A DNA stretch of 64,000 bases from CAVVGZ01 sp963747965 (GCA_963747965.1 CAVVGZ010000007.1:1-64000), one strand, 5' to 3'; shown: positions 27,771-37,564, numbered from the stretch's first letter. Notes: a model not told the origin generated them from the sequence alone. A program made the numbers and translations.

Positions 27771-30746
27771 TTACCCCTCCACAATCTCGATCTCCTCTTC
27801 CGTCAAGCCATAAAGTTCATACACCAGCTGATCAATCTCGCGGTCAGTGGCTGCGATCTGGCGGGACAGCTCTCCTGCTCGGTGGGGGTGGCGGGGGTGC
27901 GTTTGTGCAGTTCCAGCATGCGCTCAACCAAACCTACCATACGGTTATGTTTTTCAACATCCTGAATAGTGGAAAAGTCAATTGTGCGAACAGGAAGTTG
28001 GGCTACATATTGGTACACATATCTTAGATACCCTCCCCGATATGAGGAGGATATATTCGAATATGCAAAATCAAGTAACCTGGAATTTATTAAACCAAGA
28101 AGATATTTATTATTGGTTGGAATTATGTATGACGTATTAACAGTATAAAACTCTCCCTTTTCGTCAAGGATAAAGTTCCCCCTTAAGGAGATGTCCGGAA
28201 AAATTAATTTTGGTTTTTCAAATTCTGGATAATAATCACACGCTCGTAATTCCCACCAATAATCCCCTTTATCGAACCGTTTCATGGCTGCCTTTGAAAA
28301 TGATTCAAGATGTCTGGCAATTGATGGATAATTACTTTGCAGCCAGCGCCAAGCATTTCCCGCATTGTTTGATTTTTCCTTAGTCCAACCCTTAGGAATT
28401 AAATATTAGGTGACGATTACTTTTTGGTGTTGAATACCGCTTTAAATCCTTCCCCATCAAGAAAGGTTTAATCAATATTTCGCACTTAGGGTCTTCAGTG
28501 ACCAATTTATCACGAATAATTTGGTCGATGACAAATGCTTCATTTAATCCAGTTTTTATCCCATAAAATATTTTCTCATTAACAAATAACTTTCAATGGA
28601 ATTGACTGCAAGGACAATTTTTCTAGAATATCCTGTACCTTGTTGCCTGCAAGCGACCAACCACTATCCTGAAATTTGGTTTGATCCAATTCACTCCCAT
28701 TTTCAGACACATAATCCTTTAAAGAAGTGAATGACAGATTCTTTACAACTGTCACCCATGGCCTATGATGCGGTTCCCGGTTGGAAATCCGGAGGATGCA
28801 GGGGTATGTAGTTGCTGTTTCAAAAACTGGTAAATCTCCAAAATCAGTGATTTCTTCAATGCATTTGCTTTTCAGCCAGATGCGCAGGGACTGACCATAA
28901 TTGGCCCGAAGCCATTTGTTGGCGACAATGTAGCTGAACTGCCCTCCCCTTGCCAGCAGGGAGAAACCCTTTTCTATGAAATAGGCGTACATATCAGCTG
29001 TTCCGGCATATACCTGGTAGTGCTGCTGGAGGTAATCCTTGCGGTAAATCAGGGATTCCTGGCGTACATACGGCGGGTTGCCAATCACGGCATCAAAGCC
29101 GCCGCGGGCAAAGACCTGCGGGAAGGCCCGCTGCCACTCAAATGGGTTGACCAGGCGGCGCTCCTGTGCGTCCACCTCCAGCCGCCCTTCGAAATAGTTC
29201 TCCCCGATCAGCGAGTTGCCGCACTGGATGTTGTTTCCCAGGTCCGGTAGGGCGCGTTCCAGCCCCAGGCTGAGCTGCCCGCTCTCACCCTCCAGCACCT
29301 TCAAGAGCAGCGACAGCTTGGTCATCTCCACCGCCAGGATGTCGATATCCACGCCGTGGATGTTGTTCAATAGAATCTGCTTGCGCATGGCGTGGTCAGC
29401 TTCCAGCCGCCGCCGGGGGAGGGCATCAGCGGCGGGTTTTTGCCCTTTGCCCACTTCTCCGCCCCGTCCTTAATGTACCACTGCACGTGCCAGTCCAGCA
29501 GGTGTCCAAACGCTCCCAGCAGGAAGGAGCCGCTGCCGCAGGCCGGGTCCACGATCTTCAAACCGGCAGCCTGCTCGGGCGTTTTGCCCTCCAGCAGTTT
29601 GCCCACCGTGTTCTGCACGATGTAATCCACGATGTACCTGGGGGTGTAGTACACCCCGCCGGCGCGCCTTACCTCGGGCTTCTCCTCGATCTTCACCTGG
29701 CGCCCGGGCGTCAGGCGCACGACCTTGCCCAGGAACTGCTCGTAGGCCTTGCCCATGATCTCCACCGGGATCTCGCGGAAGATGTACGGGCAGGGGTAGT
29801 AGATGCTGGTGATGATCTCTTTTAATACCCTGTCATCCACCGCCAGGGCGGGGGTGAAGCTGTCCGCCGGGGTGCTCTGCCCCTTTTCGGTCTTGAAGTG
29901 GAACAGACCGGAGTTGTAGTACATGTCAGCCTTACGGAAAAGCTCCACCAGGCGGGGATAGATGCCCGGCGTGGATGCCATGGTCCTGAGCTGGTCCTCG
30001 GGTTCGATGCCGCGGTCCTCGCAGATGCGCAGGAACAGCAGGCGGTCGATCACCATCTGCACGGCATAGTTGAGCTGGTCCTCGTCCACCACCTGCGGGT
30101 TGCGCAGGGCGATGTTGCGCGCCAGCAGCAGGCGCCAGGTTTCGATGTCCTTGAGGAAGGCGTCATCCACCTCGGTGGTGCCCCTCTTGCCTTTGGAGGA
30201 GGCGGCGAAGCGGTCGAAGGAGCCCTGCCAGACGGCCTGCCTGGAGAAGATGGCGGCGATCTCGTCCCATTTCTCGGCGTAATCGGTGTACCTGTAGAAT
30301 TTATCGCGCCCGGTGGCGGCGCTGTCCTTGGGGTCGGGCTTGTTCTTGCAGTTGTAAATGGCGAACTCTTCGAAATCGGTCAGCACGCTCAGCGGCAGGT
30401 GGGCGTTCCAGGCATAGCGCCGCAGCTGGTAGGCCGGGTGGATGTCGTACTGGATATCCACGGCCGGCTTCTTGGCTTCCACGTAGAACTTGCGCTCCTT
30501 GCCGATCTTGAAGGCGTAGTCCGGCGCCTTGCTTATTCCCCCGATCTCGAGCGATTCCTCGATCACCACGTCGCGGTATTCCAGCGAGTAGCCGTTTTTG
30601 TTGTACACATCCCAGCCGAGGGCTTCAAAGAACGGGTCGAGGAACTCCTGCCTGAGCTGGGCCTCGTTGTACTTGCCCGAGCGGTAGGCGGTGCGGTTCA
30701 TCTCGAACTTTGCGACCAGCTGGTGGATGATTTCGGGTGCGGGCAT
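27771..30746 (-). CDS. Eco57I-like (type IIG) restriction-modification enzyme, several frameshifts
   Basis: A fused endonuclease/N6-adenine methyltransferase of about 990 residues. The N-terminal nuclease region has PDYAFKIGKERKFYVEAKKP, matching a PD-(D/E)xK site. The methyltransferase shows motif I KIVDPACGSGSFLLGAFGHL and the catalytic motif IV in FDAVIGNPPYVRQ, followed by a TaqI-C-like target recognition region and the C-terminal tail RQIAATDREIDQLVYELYGL plus TEEEIEIVEG. Start ATG 30746 has GGGGAG upstream; open sequence continues upstream but is not coding-like. Frame breaks lie near 29420, 28590, 28400 and 27870. Four breaks in one gene are more than average, so real decay is possible. 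It probably acts as a stand-alone R-M system. Upstream on the other strand lie nuclease-like small genes. Confidence 0.87.
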
Positions 30747-31039
30747 TGTCTCTCCCCTCAGGTGATGTGCTGCTAGATGTATTGTATAACGGATTGGGGA
30801 TTCCCTGTTGATGCATTGGTACATCTCGTAGACCATATGGCTGAAAATCATTGTGCCCAGTTTTCCACCCTCACATACGAAGGTGGATGCGAGTTTATAA
30901 TATCCATATGGTATATATTGATGGCCCAAATAATGAGGATTGGCCAACAAGCAAACCAGAGGCAAACGAGGATGAGATCAAGGCTTGAGAGATTGTCCTT
31001 GAAGTGTGGAGAATTCGGAAAAAGAACAGAAAATAACTA

Positions 31040-31570
31040 ATGGAAGATATACAGAGGCTTGCTAGTCTGCTCCAGCAAAGAAACGCATTGGAGAGGCAGA
31101 TCACGGCGTTGACAGGGCGCCCAGCTGAGATGGGGCATACCGGCGAATACATTGCGTCCCTGATTTTCGACATCGCCCTGGAGGAATCTGCTTCCAGGAA
31201 GGGGATTGACGGGCGATTTACCAGTGGGGCTTTGATAGGGCGAACGGTCAACATCAAGTGGTATACCCGGCAGGAGGGCATCCTGGACATAACGCTGGAG
31301 GGATTGCCGGAGTACTACCTGGTTCTCACTGGTCCAAAAGCGGGGGCATCTTCTTCACGGGGCCAGAGCAGGCCGTGGGTCATCGATCATGTCTACCTGT
31401 TCGAGGCTACTACCCTGGTGGATGCTTTGAGACAAAGCGGGGTAAAAATTGGTACTGCCACCAGCGTACGTCAAGAGTTGTGGTCAGCGGCGGAAATCTA
31501 CCCGGCACAAAATAATAACGTGCTGGTTTTGACGGAAAACAAGCGCTCGGCATTGGCTTTCTTTCATTAA
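31040..31570 (+). CDS. Conserved hypothetical protein (DUF6998-like)
   Basis: Intact 176-residue protein. It starts with a short coiled helix (EDIQRLASLLQQRNALERQI), followed by a conserved-looking core: GRPAEMGHTGEYIASLIFDI, ESASRKGIDGRFTSGALIGR, TVNIKWYTRQEGILDITLEG and YYLVLTGPK. I associate this core with a domain of unknown function (DUF6998) seen near restriction or defence genes, with limited certainty. IDGRF and NIKWY could place D and K residues as in nuclease-like folds, but this is not established. It is divergent from the type IIG R-M gene, with about 290 bp between starts, and is followed by another nuclease-like gene. Confidence 0.6.
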   Translation: MEDIQRLASLLQQRNALERQITALTGRPAEMGHTGEYIASLIFDIALEESASRKGIDGRFTSGALIGRTVNIKWYTRQEGILDITLEGLPEYYLVLTGPKAGASSSRGQSRPWVIDHVYLFEATTLVDALRQSGVKIGTATSVRQELWSAAEIYPAQNNNVLVLTENKRSALAFFH

Positions 31571-31711
31571 GTAATTTGAAACCTTCCCGGATCTCCGAGG
31601 CGTGGGATGCGGGTGAGTGGAACAGGTCTCGATCAGGTCAGTTACCCCGTGCCATTACAGTGGGGATGGAAAAATGGACGACGGAAAAAAGAAAGGGAAA
31701 AAGAACATTAA

Positions 31712-32134
31712 ATGACAAAATATAATACAAATCTCGCTTCAGAGTTCTATGTCCTTTCTATGCTTCACCGCCTTGGGATCGACGCATCCTTGACCCTGGG
31801 CAACAAAAAGGCAGTCGATATTATCGTTGTAAATGAAAACAAGACCTTCACAACCATTGATGTAAAAGGGGTTGCAGGTAAATATGATTGGCCAGCGGAT
31901 AATATCCACGAATTTGAGAATACGAACCACTTTTATGTTCTGGTCAGTTATGAAAATGAAATTTCCAATCCGCTGACATTGCCCTCCGTCTGGATAATCC
32001 CCTCTAATGATTTAAAACAGTTTATTATTGAGTATAAAACCCGTAAAGATGTTCAACGATCCAGGATGATGACTGAGGGTCAAAAATATCTTCACGCCTG
32101 GTCGCTGCTGACAGCGGGAAAGGCATCTGCATAA
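31712..32134 (+). CDS. PD-(D/E)xK nuclease-like hypothetical protein
   Basis: Intact 140-residue protein. The central region NKKAVDIIVVNENKTFTTID followed by VKGV has the spacing of a PD-(D/E)xK nuclease core (Asp in AVDIIV, then D-V-K in TIDVKGV). Preceding helices (LASEFYVLSMLHRLGIDASL) resemble group-specific endonuclease-like proteins that recognise age- or strain-specific DNA. Downstream helix KDVQRSRMMTEGQKYLHAW closes the domain. Without comparison the nuclease activity is inference. It lies 140 bp after the DUF6998-like gene, in the same orientation, in a defence-like neighbourhood. Confidence 0.55.
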   Translation: MTKYNTNLASEFYVLSMLHRLGIDASLTLGNKKAVDIIVVNENKTFTTIDVKGVAGKYDWPADNIHEFENTNHFYVLVSYENEISNPLTLPSVWIIPSNDLKQFIIEYKTRKDVQRSRMMTEGQKYLHAWSLLTAGKASA

Positions 32135-32309
32135 CCGATTTTTTCTGATTCGCCTGGAATTGAACGGCATAAAAAATGGCGTAGTGCAGCATCAGGGCAG
32201 GATTGCATTTCGGATGAAATGTGCGCTGAAACCCGCTAATAATGGAGAAAATACCACGATAAAAGAAGGTAACTGAAATGGATAAACTAAAACAGGACGG
32301 AGAAATATA

Positions 32310-32624
32310 ATGGCAGGCTATGATTTTTCAGAACTAGAGTCCAGGTTTCCGGAAATTGTCCAAAAAATACCGGATCCTTTCGACAGCCATGAATTCATCC
32401 TGGCACTGGCACAGCAGAACCAGGCCGAATACGTAAGGGCGCTTTGCGCTTATTCAGACTATCTATACCGGGGCAAGCCTGCGCCATTTCAAGCTGTTCA
32501 CTCGGCAATTATTCGAAAATTAGCCAAACATTCCGAGTTAGTTAAATTAATTCGCGATAATAAACCAAGCCGGGATATATTTGGAAAAATTAATTACTGC
32601 GGTGAATGGCAAAAAGTGAGATAG
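32310..32624 (+). CDS. Small hypothetical protein
   Basis: Intact 104-residue protein, predicted mostly helical (DFSELESRFPEIVQKIPDPF, ILALAQQNQAEYVRALCAY, VHSAIIRKLAKHSELVKLIR). I do not recognise a family. A GGACGGAG site precedes ATG 32310 at good distance. It follows the nuclease-like gene by 175 bp in the same orientation, so a joint function is possible but not shown. Confidence 0.5.
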   Translation: MAGYDFSELESRFPEIVQKIPDPFDSHEFILALAQQNQAEYVRALCAYSDYLYRGKPAPFQAVHSAIIRKLAKHSELVKLIRDNKPSRDIFGKINYCGEWQKVR

Positions 32625-32837
32625 GGGGTTTAACCTAAATCACTGAAAAAACCGCAAACTATGATGTGAGATTTTCGAAGGTGCGGAGGTAAATGATCCC
32701 CCCATACGCCTGCCCTGGTCAGGGTAGTGGAGATACCGATTGTGATGATCATCTCCCCCTGGGGTGTCATCGGGCAAGGGGAAGGGGAATCTTGCAGGAA
32801 TCCTTGGAAATCAAATTGAAACTGGAAAAGGGAAATC

Positions 32838-33404
32838 ATGAGTGGTAATAGCAAACCATATGACACTCCTGCAATACACCAGCGGCATTCGCTGCGCCTG
32901 GTGGATTATGATTATGCATCTGCCGGAGCCTATTTTGTGACGGTTTGCACACATGACCGCCAATGTTTATTTGGTGAAATCGTGGCCAGTAAAATGATAT
33001 TAAATGAATTCGGGCAAATCGCTCGGGATCAATGGCATCAATTAGCTGTACGATTTGAAAATATTGAATTGGATGCGTTTATTGTCATGCCTGATCACAT
33101 TCATGGCATTATATTTATAATCGACCGGTCCCTTGTAGTGGCAGGGCTTGCCCCTGCCCTGGATGCCCAGGGGCATCCTGATATCGGGCAATCGCCAGGG
33201 TTGCCCATACGGGAGACGATAGGGGGTATTGTGGGGACGTATAAATCCCTTGTGGCACACGAATGCTTGAAAATTTATAAAGCAAAAAATAAAGTAATGG
33301 GGAAATTGTGGCAGCGTAATTATTATGATCATATCATACGGGATGAGGCTGATTTAAATAAAATCCGGATGTATATCGAAGGCAATCCCATCCAGCCTGT
33401 ATAA
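32838..33404 (+). CDS. RAYT-type (REP-associated, IS200-like) transposase
   Basis: Y1-family transposase domain protein of 188 residues. Family features: RHSLRLVDYDYASAGAYFVT, VCTHDRQCLFGEIV, the metal-binding HIH in VMPDHIHGIIFI, the nucleophile region with Tyr in IVGTYKSLVAHECLK, and LWQRNYYDHIIRDEADLNKI. RAYTs process REP palindromes. The segment between the HIH motif and the Tyr (VVAGLAPALDAQGHPDIGQ) is encoded by a REP-like palindrome (33135-33178) in frame. AAAGGGAAATC precedes ATG 32838. It is single-copy here and not flanked by IS ends, typical of domesticated RAYTs. It is intact. Confidence 0.88.
   Translation: MSGNSKPYDTPAIHQRHSLRLVDYDYASAGAYFVTVCTHDRQCLFGEIVASKMILNEFGQIARDQWHQLAVRFENIELDAFIVMPDHIHGIIFIIDRSLVVAGLAPALDAQGHPDIGQSPGLPIRETIGGIVGTYKSLVAHECLKIYKAKNKVMGKLWQRNYYDHIIRDEADLNKIRMYIEGNPIQPV
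33135..33178 (+). repeat. REP-like palindromes inside the RAYT reading frame
   Basis: GTAGTGGCAGGGCTTGCCCC followed by TGCCC (33135-33159) forms a hairpin, and GGATGCCC-AG-GGGGCATCC (33161-33178) a second. Both read through in frame. Confidence 0.7.
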
Positions 33405-34242
33405 TTTCTTGCATCCAGAGGCGATCGAAGCCCGGATTTCATAGAGTTTATTCGCGGTGCCCTACCAGAGATGCATCCTTGTCCTTTCCAGATTGAAATT
33501 TTGCTAAGTCAGGGATTAACTTCCCAAAATGGATGCTTTGTAATCTCTTCACTTCGTGTCCCGGGGTTACTTGTTATTCCAGCAGTATGATGGCTTTAAA
33601 CGCCTGCACAGCAAATTGTGTATCCCCCCCGTTCGATTCGTGCTGGGATAAGGCAGCCGCAAGGGCTGCCCCTACGAAAAATATATATAAAAACCAACCC
33701 ACCTGGGCGGGGTACGACGCGGTCCTAGTTCCTATGGGACCTACCCAATTCCATAACCGCAAAACCGCCATCTTCGCCACCCCCTTAAGAAATGGCGAGA
33801 GTGTCGGTTTTGGTAATTCAACGCTGAATTCTCCTAAACTGGATTTCCTCCAGTCGTTGCTGCCCCATGGATGTCTGGTTTATTGTTTCCCTTCACTTAT
33901 CACGCCTGGTTGTGGCATCCGTAGGAAAACCTTTGCTTTATGCTTGCAGGATTATCGATGCTATTCGTTTCCCATATTTCCTTATCTTCTTCTATCCCCA
34001 ATAAACGTGACGGTTTTGGTTATCTGGACGTAGATTGCCTTCCATCCCCTCCCGGCAATCGTCCTGCCAACCCAACCCCAAAAGGGGCTAGCCTTGCGTC
34101 CCAAAAGGGACTTGCTGCGATCGCTTTGCGTCGCCACCCCCTTAAAGAAAAGAGTTGGCGGCGGCCGAAGGTGGCGGTTTAAGGTTTTAAGACCAATTTT
34201 GTTATTGGTATTTGGTTATTTATTCAGCATCGGAAAATAAAG
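33405..34242. other. Gene-free stretch
   Basis: More than 800 bp without a supported gene. Contains a REP-like hairpin (33652-33675) and two loosely similar GC-rich segments around 33765-33810 and 34120-34190. Otherwise nothing recognised. Confidence 0.6.
33652..33675. repeat. REP-like hairpin downstream of RAYT
   Basis: GGCAGCC-GCAAG-GGCTGCC followed by CCTAC, the reverse complement of GTAGGGGCAGCCCTTGCGGC. It is comparable to the elements at 2534-2635 and 33135-33178. Confidence 0.7.
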
Positions 34243-34382
34243 TACTCCAGGCCAGCCTGTCCCAACCGGGACTCTTCGAGTAAGCCGCACATCGTACCTC
34301 GATGGTATTCTGTCCGGCGCTTTAAAAATACTCCAGGTCGCCTATAAGCCGCACATCGTACCTCGATGGTATTCTGTCCGGC
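34243..34382 (-). repeat. Two extra copies of the RNase P RNA 3' end
   Basis: Downstream of rnpB on the same strand, the terminal segment (GCCGGACAGAAT ... GCGGCTTA ... CCTGGAGTA) recurs at 34382-34329 and at 34318-34243. In both, 18 nt (ACCATCGAGGTACGATGT, able to form CATCG/CGATG) are inserted between ACAGAAT and GCGGCTTA. The outermost copy also has an extra hairpin (TCCCGGTTGGGA) and ends with GGCTGGCCTGGAGT, again complementary to the rnpB 5' end. Confidence 0.85.
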
Positions 34383-34393
34383 ACTTTAAGGAA

Positions 34394-34794
34394 AATACTC
34401 CAGGCCAGCCTGTAAGCCGCATTCTGTCCGGCGGGTGTTACCCCGCCTGGGCGGCCATCTGTCTGGGCTGGCTGTCTCCAGCCAGCTCGTGCAGCCTACC
34501 CGGAGCTCAAGGGAAACGGGCCGCTTCCCGGACGGACGCCCGAAGGCGCCGGCCTTTGCTCCTGCTTGGCCTTGCTCCCGCTGAGGGTTGCCTGGCCGCC
34601 GCATTGCTGCGGACGCCGGTGGTCTCTTACACCGCCTTTTCAACCTCGCCGGCTTGCGCCGGCAGTTTGTTTCTGTGGCCCTGTCTGGCAGGTTGCCCCG
34701 CCCCGGGTGTTACCCGGCAGCGTGCCCTGTGGAGTGCGGACTTTCCTCGCTCCTCCCGAGGGAGAAGCGCGGCCGCCCGGCCGGCCTGGAGTAA
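34394..34794 (-). ncRNA. rnpB: RNase P RNA, bacterial type A
   Basis: Catalytic RNA of RNase P, which matures tRNA 5' ends. On the minus strand it starts near ACTCCAGGCCGGCC (5' strand of P1), carries the conserved GAGGAAAGTCCGCACTCC and ACAGGGCA, the AAACTGCCGG and GGTAAGAG-like core regions, and ends with GGACAGAATGCGGCTTACAG and GGCTGGCCTGGAGT, the 3' strand of P1 (13 of 14 positions paired plus one G-U). Length of about 400 nt is typical. A consensus promoter lies just upstream. It is divergent from mutL. Confidence 0.95.
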
Positions 34795-34798
34795 CCTC

Positions 34799-34827
34799 AT
34801 CATAACCGCAATTATGGGCAGCGTCAA
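34799..34827 (-). promoter_or_regulatory. Consensus promoter of rnpB
   Basis: Read on the minus strand: TTGACG (34827-34822), a 17-bp spacer, TATGAT (34804-34799), then GAGGTTACTCC, placing the transcription start at the first bases of rnpB. Confidence 0.85.
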
Positions 34828-34861
34828 ACGCGGGCGGCTGATATAATCGTTGGCAGAGGTG

Positions 34862-36610
34862 ATGATGAAGATCCATGTGCTGCCCGAGGATGTGGCCTCC
34901 CAGATCGCCGCCGGCGAGGTGGTGGAGCGCCCGGCTTCGGTGGTTAAAGAGCTGGTTGAAAACGCCATCGATGCAGGTGCCGCACAGATCGATGTCCGCA
35001 TTGAAGATGCCGGCCGGAAGCTGATCGAGGTGGCCGACAACGGCAGCGGCATCCCCCATGAAGAACTGAGCCTGGCGGTGATGCGCCATGCCACCAGCAA
35101 AATCCAGAACGCCGCGGACCTGTTCCACATCCGCACCCTGGGATTCCGCGGTGAGGCGCTGGCCTCGATCGCCTCGGTTTCGCGCCTGACGGTGGTTTCC
35201 CGTGTAGAGCATGAATCCAGCGGGGGGCGTTTCAAGGTGGAAGGGGGCCAGGTGGTGGCCGCCGAACGGGCGGGCGTCCCGGTGGGGACGGTGGTGACGG
35301 TGGAGGAACTGTTCTACAACGTGCCGGCGCGCCTGAAATTCCTCAAGAGCGATACCACCGAGCGCCAGCGCATAGCCGAATTTATCAGCCATTATGCCCT
35401 GGCATACCCGGGCATCCGCTTCCGCTTGATCCTGGAGGGGAAGACCTCCTTCCAGTCCAGCGGGAACGGGGCGGAGCGCGAAGTGCTGGCCGGCATCTAC
35501 GGGGTGGAAACTGCCAGGGAAATGCTGGCTGTTTTTTTTGAGGAAGAACCGCTGAACATCTCCGGCTTCATCAGCCCGGTCTCGCTGACCCGCTCCAACC
35601 GCAAGGAGATATCCTTCTTTGTCAACGGGCGCTGGATCCAGGATCCTGCCCTCAGTTCGGCGCTGCTGCAGGCTTACCACACCTACCTGATGGTGGGGCG
35701 CTATCCCCTGGCGGCGCTGTTTATCCAGATTGAACCCGAGCTGGTGGATGTGAATGTGCACCCGGCCAAGGCTGAGGTGCGTTTCCGCAGCCCGGATCTT
35801 GTATTCCGGGGTGTGCAGCGGGCGGTGCGGCGTGCCCTCTTAGCCTATTCCCCGGTGGAAAAGCTGCCCTCCTTATCCTGGGGACAGGGCGCTTACCCGG
35901 CAGTCTCACCGCCGGGCGCCCGCCAGATCGATCCGGCCTGGAGCATTGGCAGCCAGAACAGAGCCTGCCGCTGATACGGGCATGAGCGCACAGCCGCCGC
36001 CACCTGGCCGCCTTCCCGGAGAACGCATTCCCTTATTGAGGGTGGTGGGGCAGATCGGGGCGGCTTACCTGGTGGCAGAAGGCCCGGACGGGCTGTACCT
36101 GATAGACCAGCATGCCGCCCATGAGCGTGTCCTCTATGAAAAAATGATGGCATGCCGGGGGAGGAAACCTGCCGTCGCAAACCCTGCTGGAGCCGGCCAT
36201 TTTGCAGCTCACCCCATCCCAGGCGGATATGCTGGCCGGGCAGCTGCCGGTGCTGGAGCGCTATGGTTTCCAGGTAGAGGAGTTCGGGCCGCACACTTTC
36301 CGCGTGCGCGCCATGCCGGGCCTGCTGGGCGGCATGGATCCCGGGGCGGCGCTGCGGGTGCTGGTGGAGGATTTTGAGGAGGATGAAACCCCGCTGCAAA
36401 ACTGAAATCGAGGGGCGCCTGGTGGCGCGCATCTGCAAGCGGGCAGCAGTGAAGGCCGGCAAACTGCTCTCAACCGAAGAGCAAAAAGCGCTGGTGCAGG
36501 ACCTGGAAGCCTGTACTTCGCCGCGCACCTGCCCGCACGGGCGCCCGACCATGATCCACATTGCCGTGGACTCCCTGGAAAGGCAGTTCGGGCGGCGCGG
36601 CAGCCGCTGA
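34862..36610 (+). CDS. mutL: DNA mismatch repair protein MutL (endonuclease type), three frameshifts
   Basis: GHKL ATPase acting with MutS in mismatch repair. The N-terminal ATPase is complete: QIAAGEVVERPASVVKELVE (motif I), DNGSGI (motif II), HATSKI and TLGFRGEALASIASVS (motif III), and FVNGRWIQD. The C-terminal domain holds DQHAAHERVLYE, which fits the DQHA(x)2E(x)4E endonuclease motif, plus VARICKRAAVKAG and CPHGRPT. It is thus the nicking type found in bacteria without MutH. Frame breaks near 35945, 36155 and 36395 split the C-terminal part. Corrected length is about 580 residues. Start at 34862 or 34865 (MMKIHVLPEDVA); a TATAAT at 34842-34847 suggests a very short leader. It is convergent with sir2. 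Confidence 0.93.
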
Positions 36611-36636
36611 TCCCTTATCCGCCGGGGGAATTTTCC

Positions 36637-37401
36637 TCAATTGATACGGACAATTTGCGGCAGGGCTGCGGCAACATCCTGGTGCAGGAGGACTTCCGCC
36701 TGCGCATCCAGGGGTGTTTTATCCCGGTTGACGATGATCAGTTTTGCCCCGTTTTCCAGGCCGTAGCGCGGCAGCCAGGCTGCCGGGGTAACCTCCAGCG
36801 AGGTACCGGCTACCAGGATCACATCCGCTGCGGTGCAGGCGTTTTCCGCCAGCGTCCAGGCCTTTTCGGGCAGCATTTCCTCGTACAGCACAATATCGGG
36901 TTTGAGAATACTGCTGCATACCGTGCAGCGAGGCATTTCGCCGTGTTCCACCAGGGCCTGGCGGAAGGGGGCAGAATCATAGCTGCGGCTGCAGGAGGGG
37001 CAGGTGAGGGTCAGCATGGAGCCGTGCAGTTCAATAACGGTGTGGGAGCCGGCTTTCTGGTGCAGCCCGTCTATGTTCTGGGTGATGACACCCTGCAGGA
37101 GGTGCAGCTCTTCCAGCCTGGCGAGCGCCGTGTGGGCAGGGTTGGGCAGCGAGGATCCCATTTTGGCCACTAAAGGCCGGAGCCAGTCATAAAAATCCTG
37201 CGGCCGGTGGCGGAATGCCGTCAGCGAAGCCACCTGCATCGGGTCGGTGCTGGACCACAATCCGCTGCCCCTGGTACGAAAATCCGGGATCCCGGAGGGC
37301 GTGGAAATGCCTGCCCCGGTAAATGCCACCGCCCGGGAGGATCGGGAAAGCAGCTGCGCCGCCCGCCTGATTTTGCCATCACTGTCCTGTTGAGGGTTCA
37401 T
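36637..37401 (-). CDS. NAD-dependent protein deacylase, Sir2 family
   Basis: Cytoplasmic sirtuin removing acyl groups from lysines with NAD as cosubstrate. It contains AVAFTGAGISTPSGIPDFRT, the catalytic TQNIDGLHQKAG, ELHGSMLTLTCPSCSRSYDS, the second Cys pair in CTVCSSILKPDIVLYEE (zinc site), GTSLEV and IIVNRDKTPLD. Intact; 254 residues from ATG 37401, which has AGGAGAT upstream. An ATG further upstream (37443) would add 14 residues of non-homologous sequence. The gene ends 26 bp from mutL, which runs toward it. Confidence 0.92.
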   Translation of the reverse strand: MNPQQDSDGKIRRAAQLLSRSSRAVAFTGAGISTPSGIPDFRTRGSGLWSSTDPMQVASLTAFRHRPQDFYDWLRPLVAKMGSSLPNPAHTALARLEELHLLQGVITQNIDGLHQKAGSHTVIELHGSMLTLTCPSCSRSYDSAPFRQALVEHGEMPRCTVCSSILKPDIVLYEEMLPEKAWTLAENACTAADVILVAGTSLEVTPAAWLPRYGLENGAKLIIVNRDKTPLDAQAEVLLHQDVAAALPQIVRIN

Positions 37402-37551
37402 CCTGTCATCTCCTGGTGGAAAACTCTGGTACCTGAAGCACATTTCAGGGGGTCCGGATGGGCTCCTGTGATTATTTTAGTACAGGAAGCCGCGGTTTAA
37501 TGAACAGAATGGATTAACCAGGAGGAAATCCACTGCACGGCTGCGGGAAGG

Positions 37552-37564
37552 TATAATCGGCATA
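37552..37564 (+). promoter_or_regulatory. TATAAT six bases before the tilS ATG (possible leaderless start)
   Basis: TATAAT (37552-37557) is followed by CGGCAT and ATG 37564, the same six-base distance as at 15549-15561. No Shine-Dalgarno sequence is present in between. The -35 region is weak, so this is less certain. Confidence 0.4.

Noticed and set aside
34386..34643. Short protein-coding frames across the rnpB region
   Set aside because: The region is fully explained as RNase P RNA with its own promoter.
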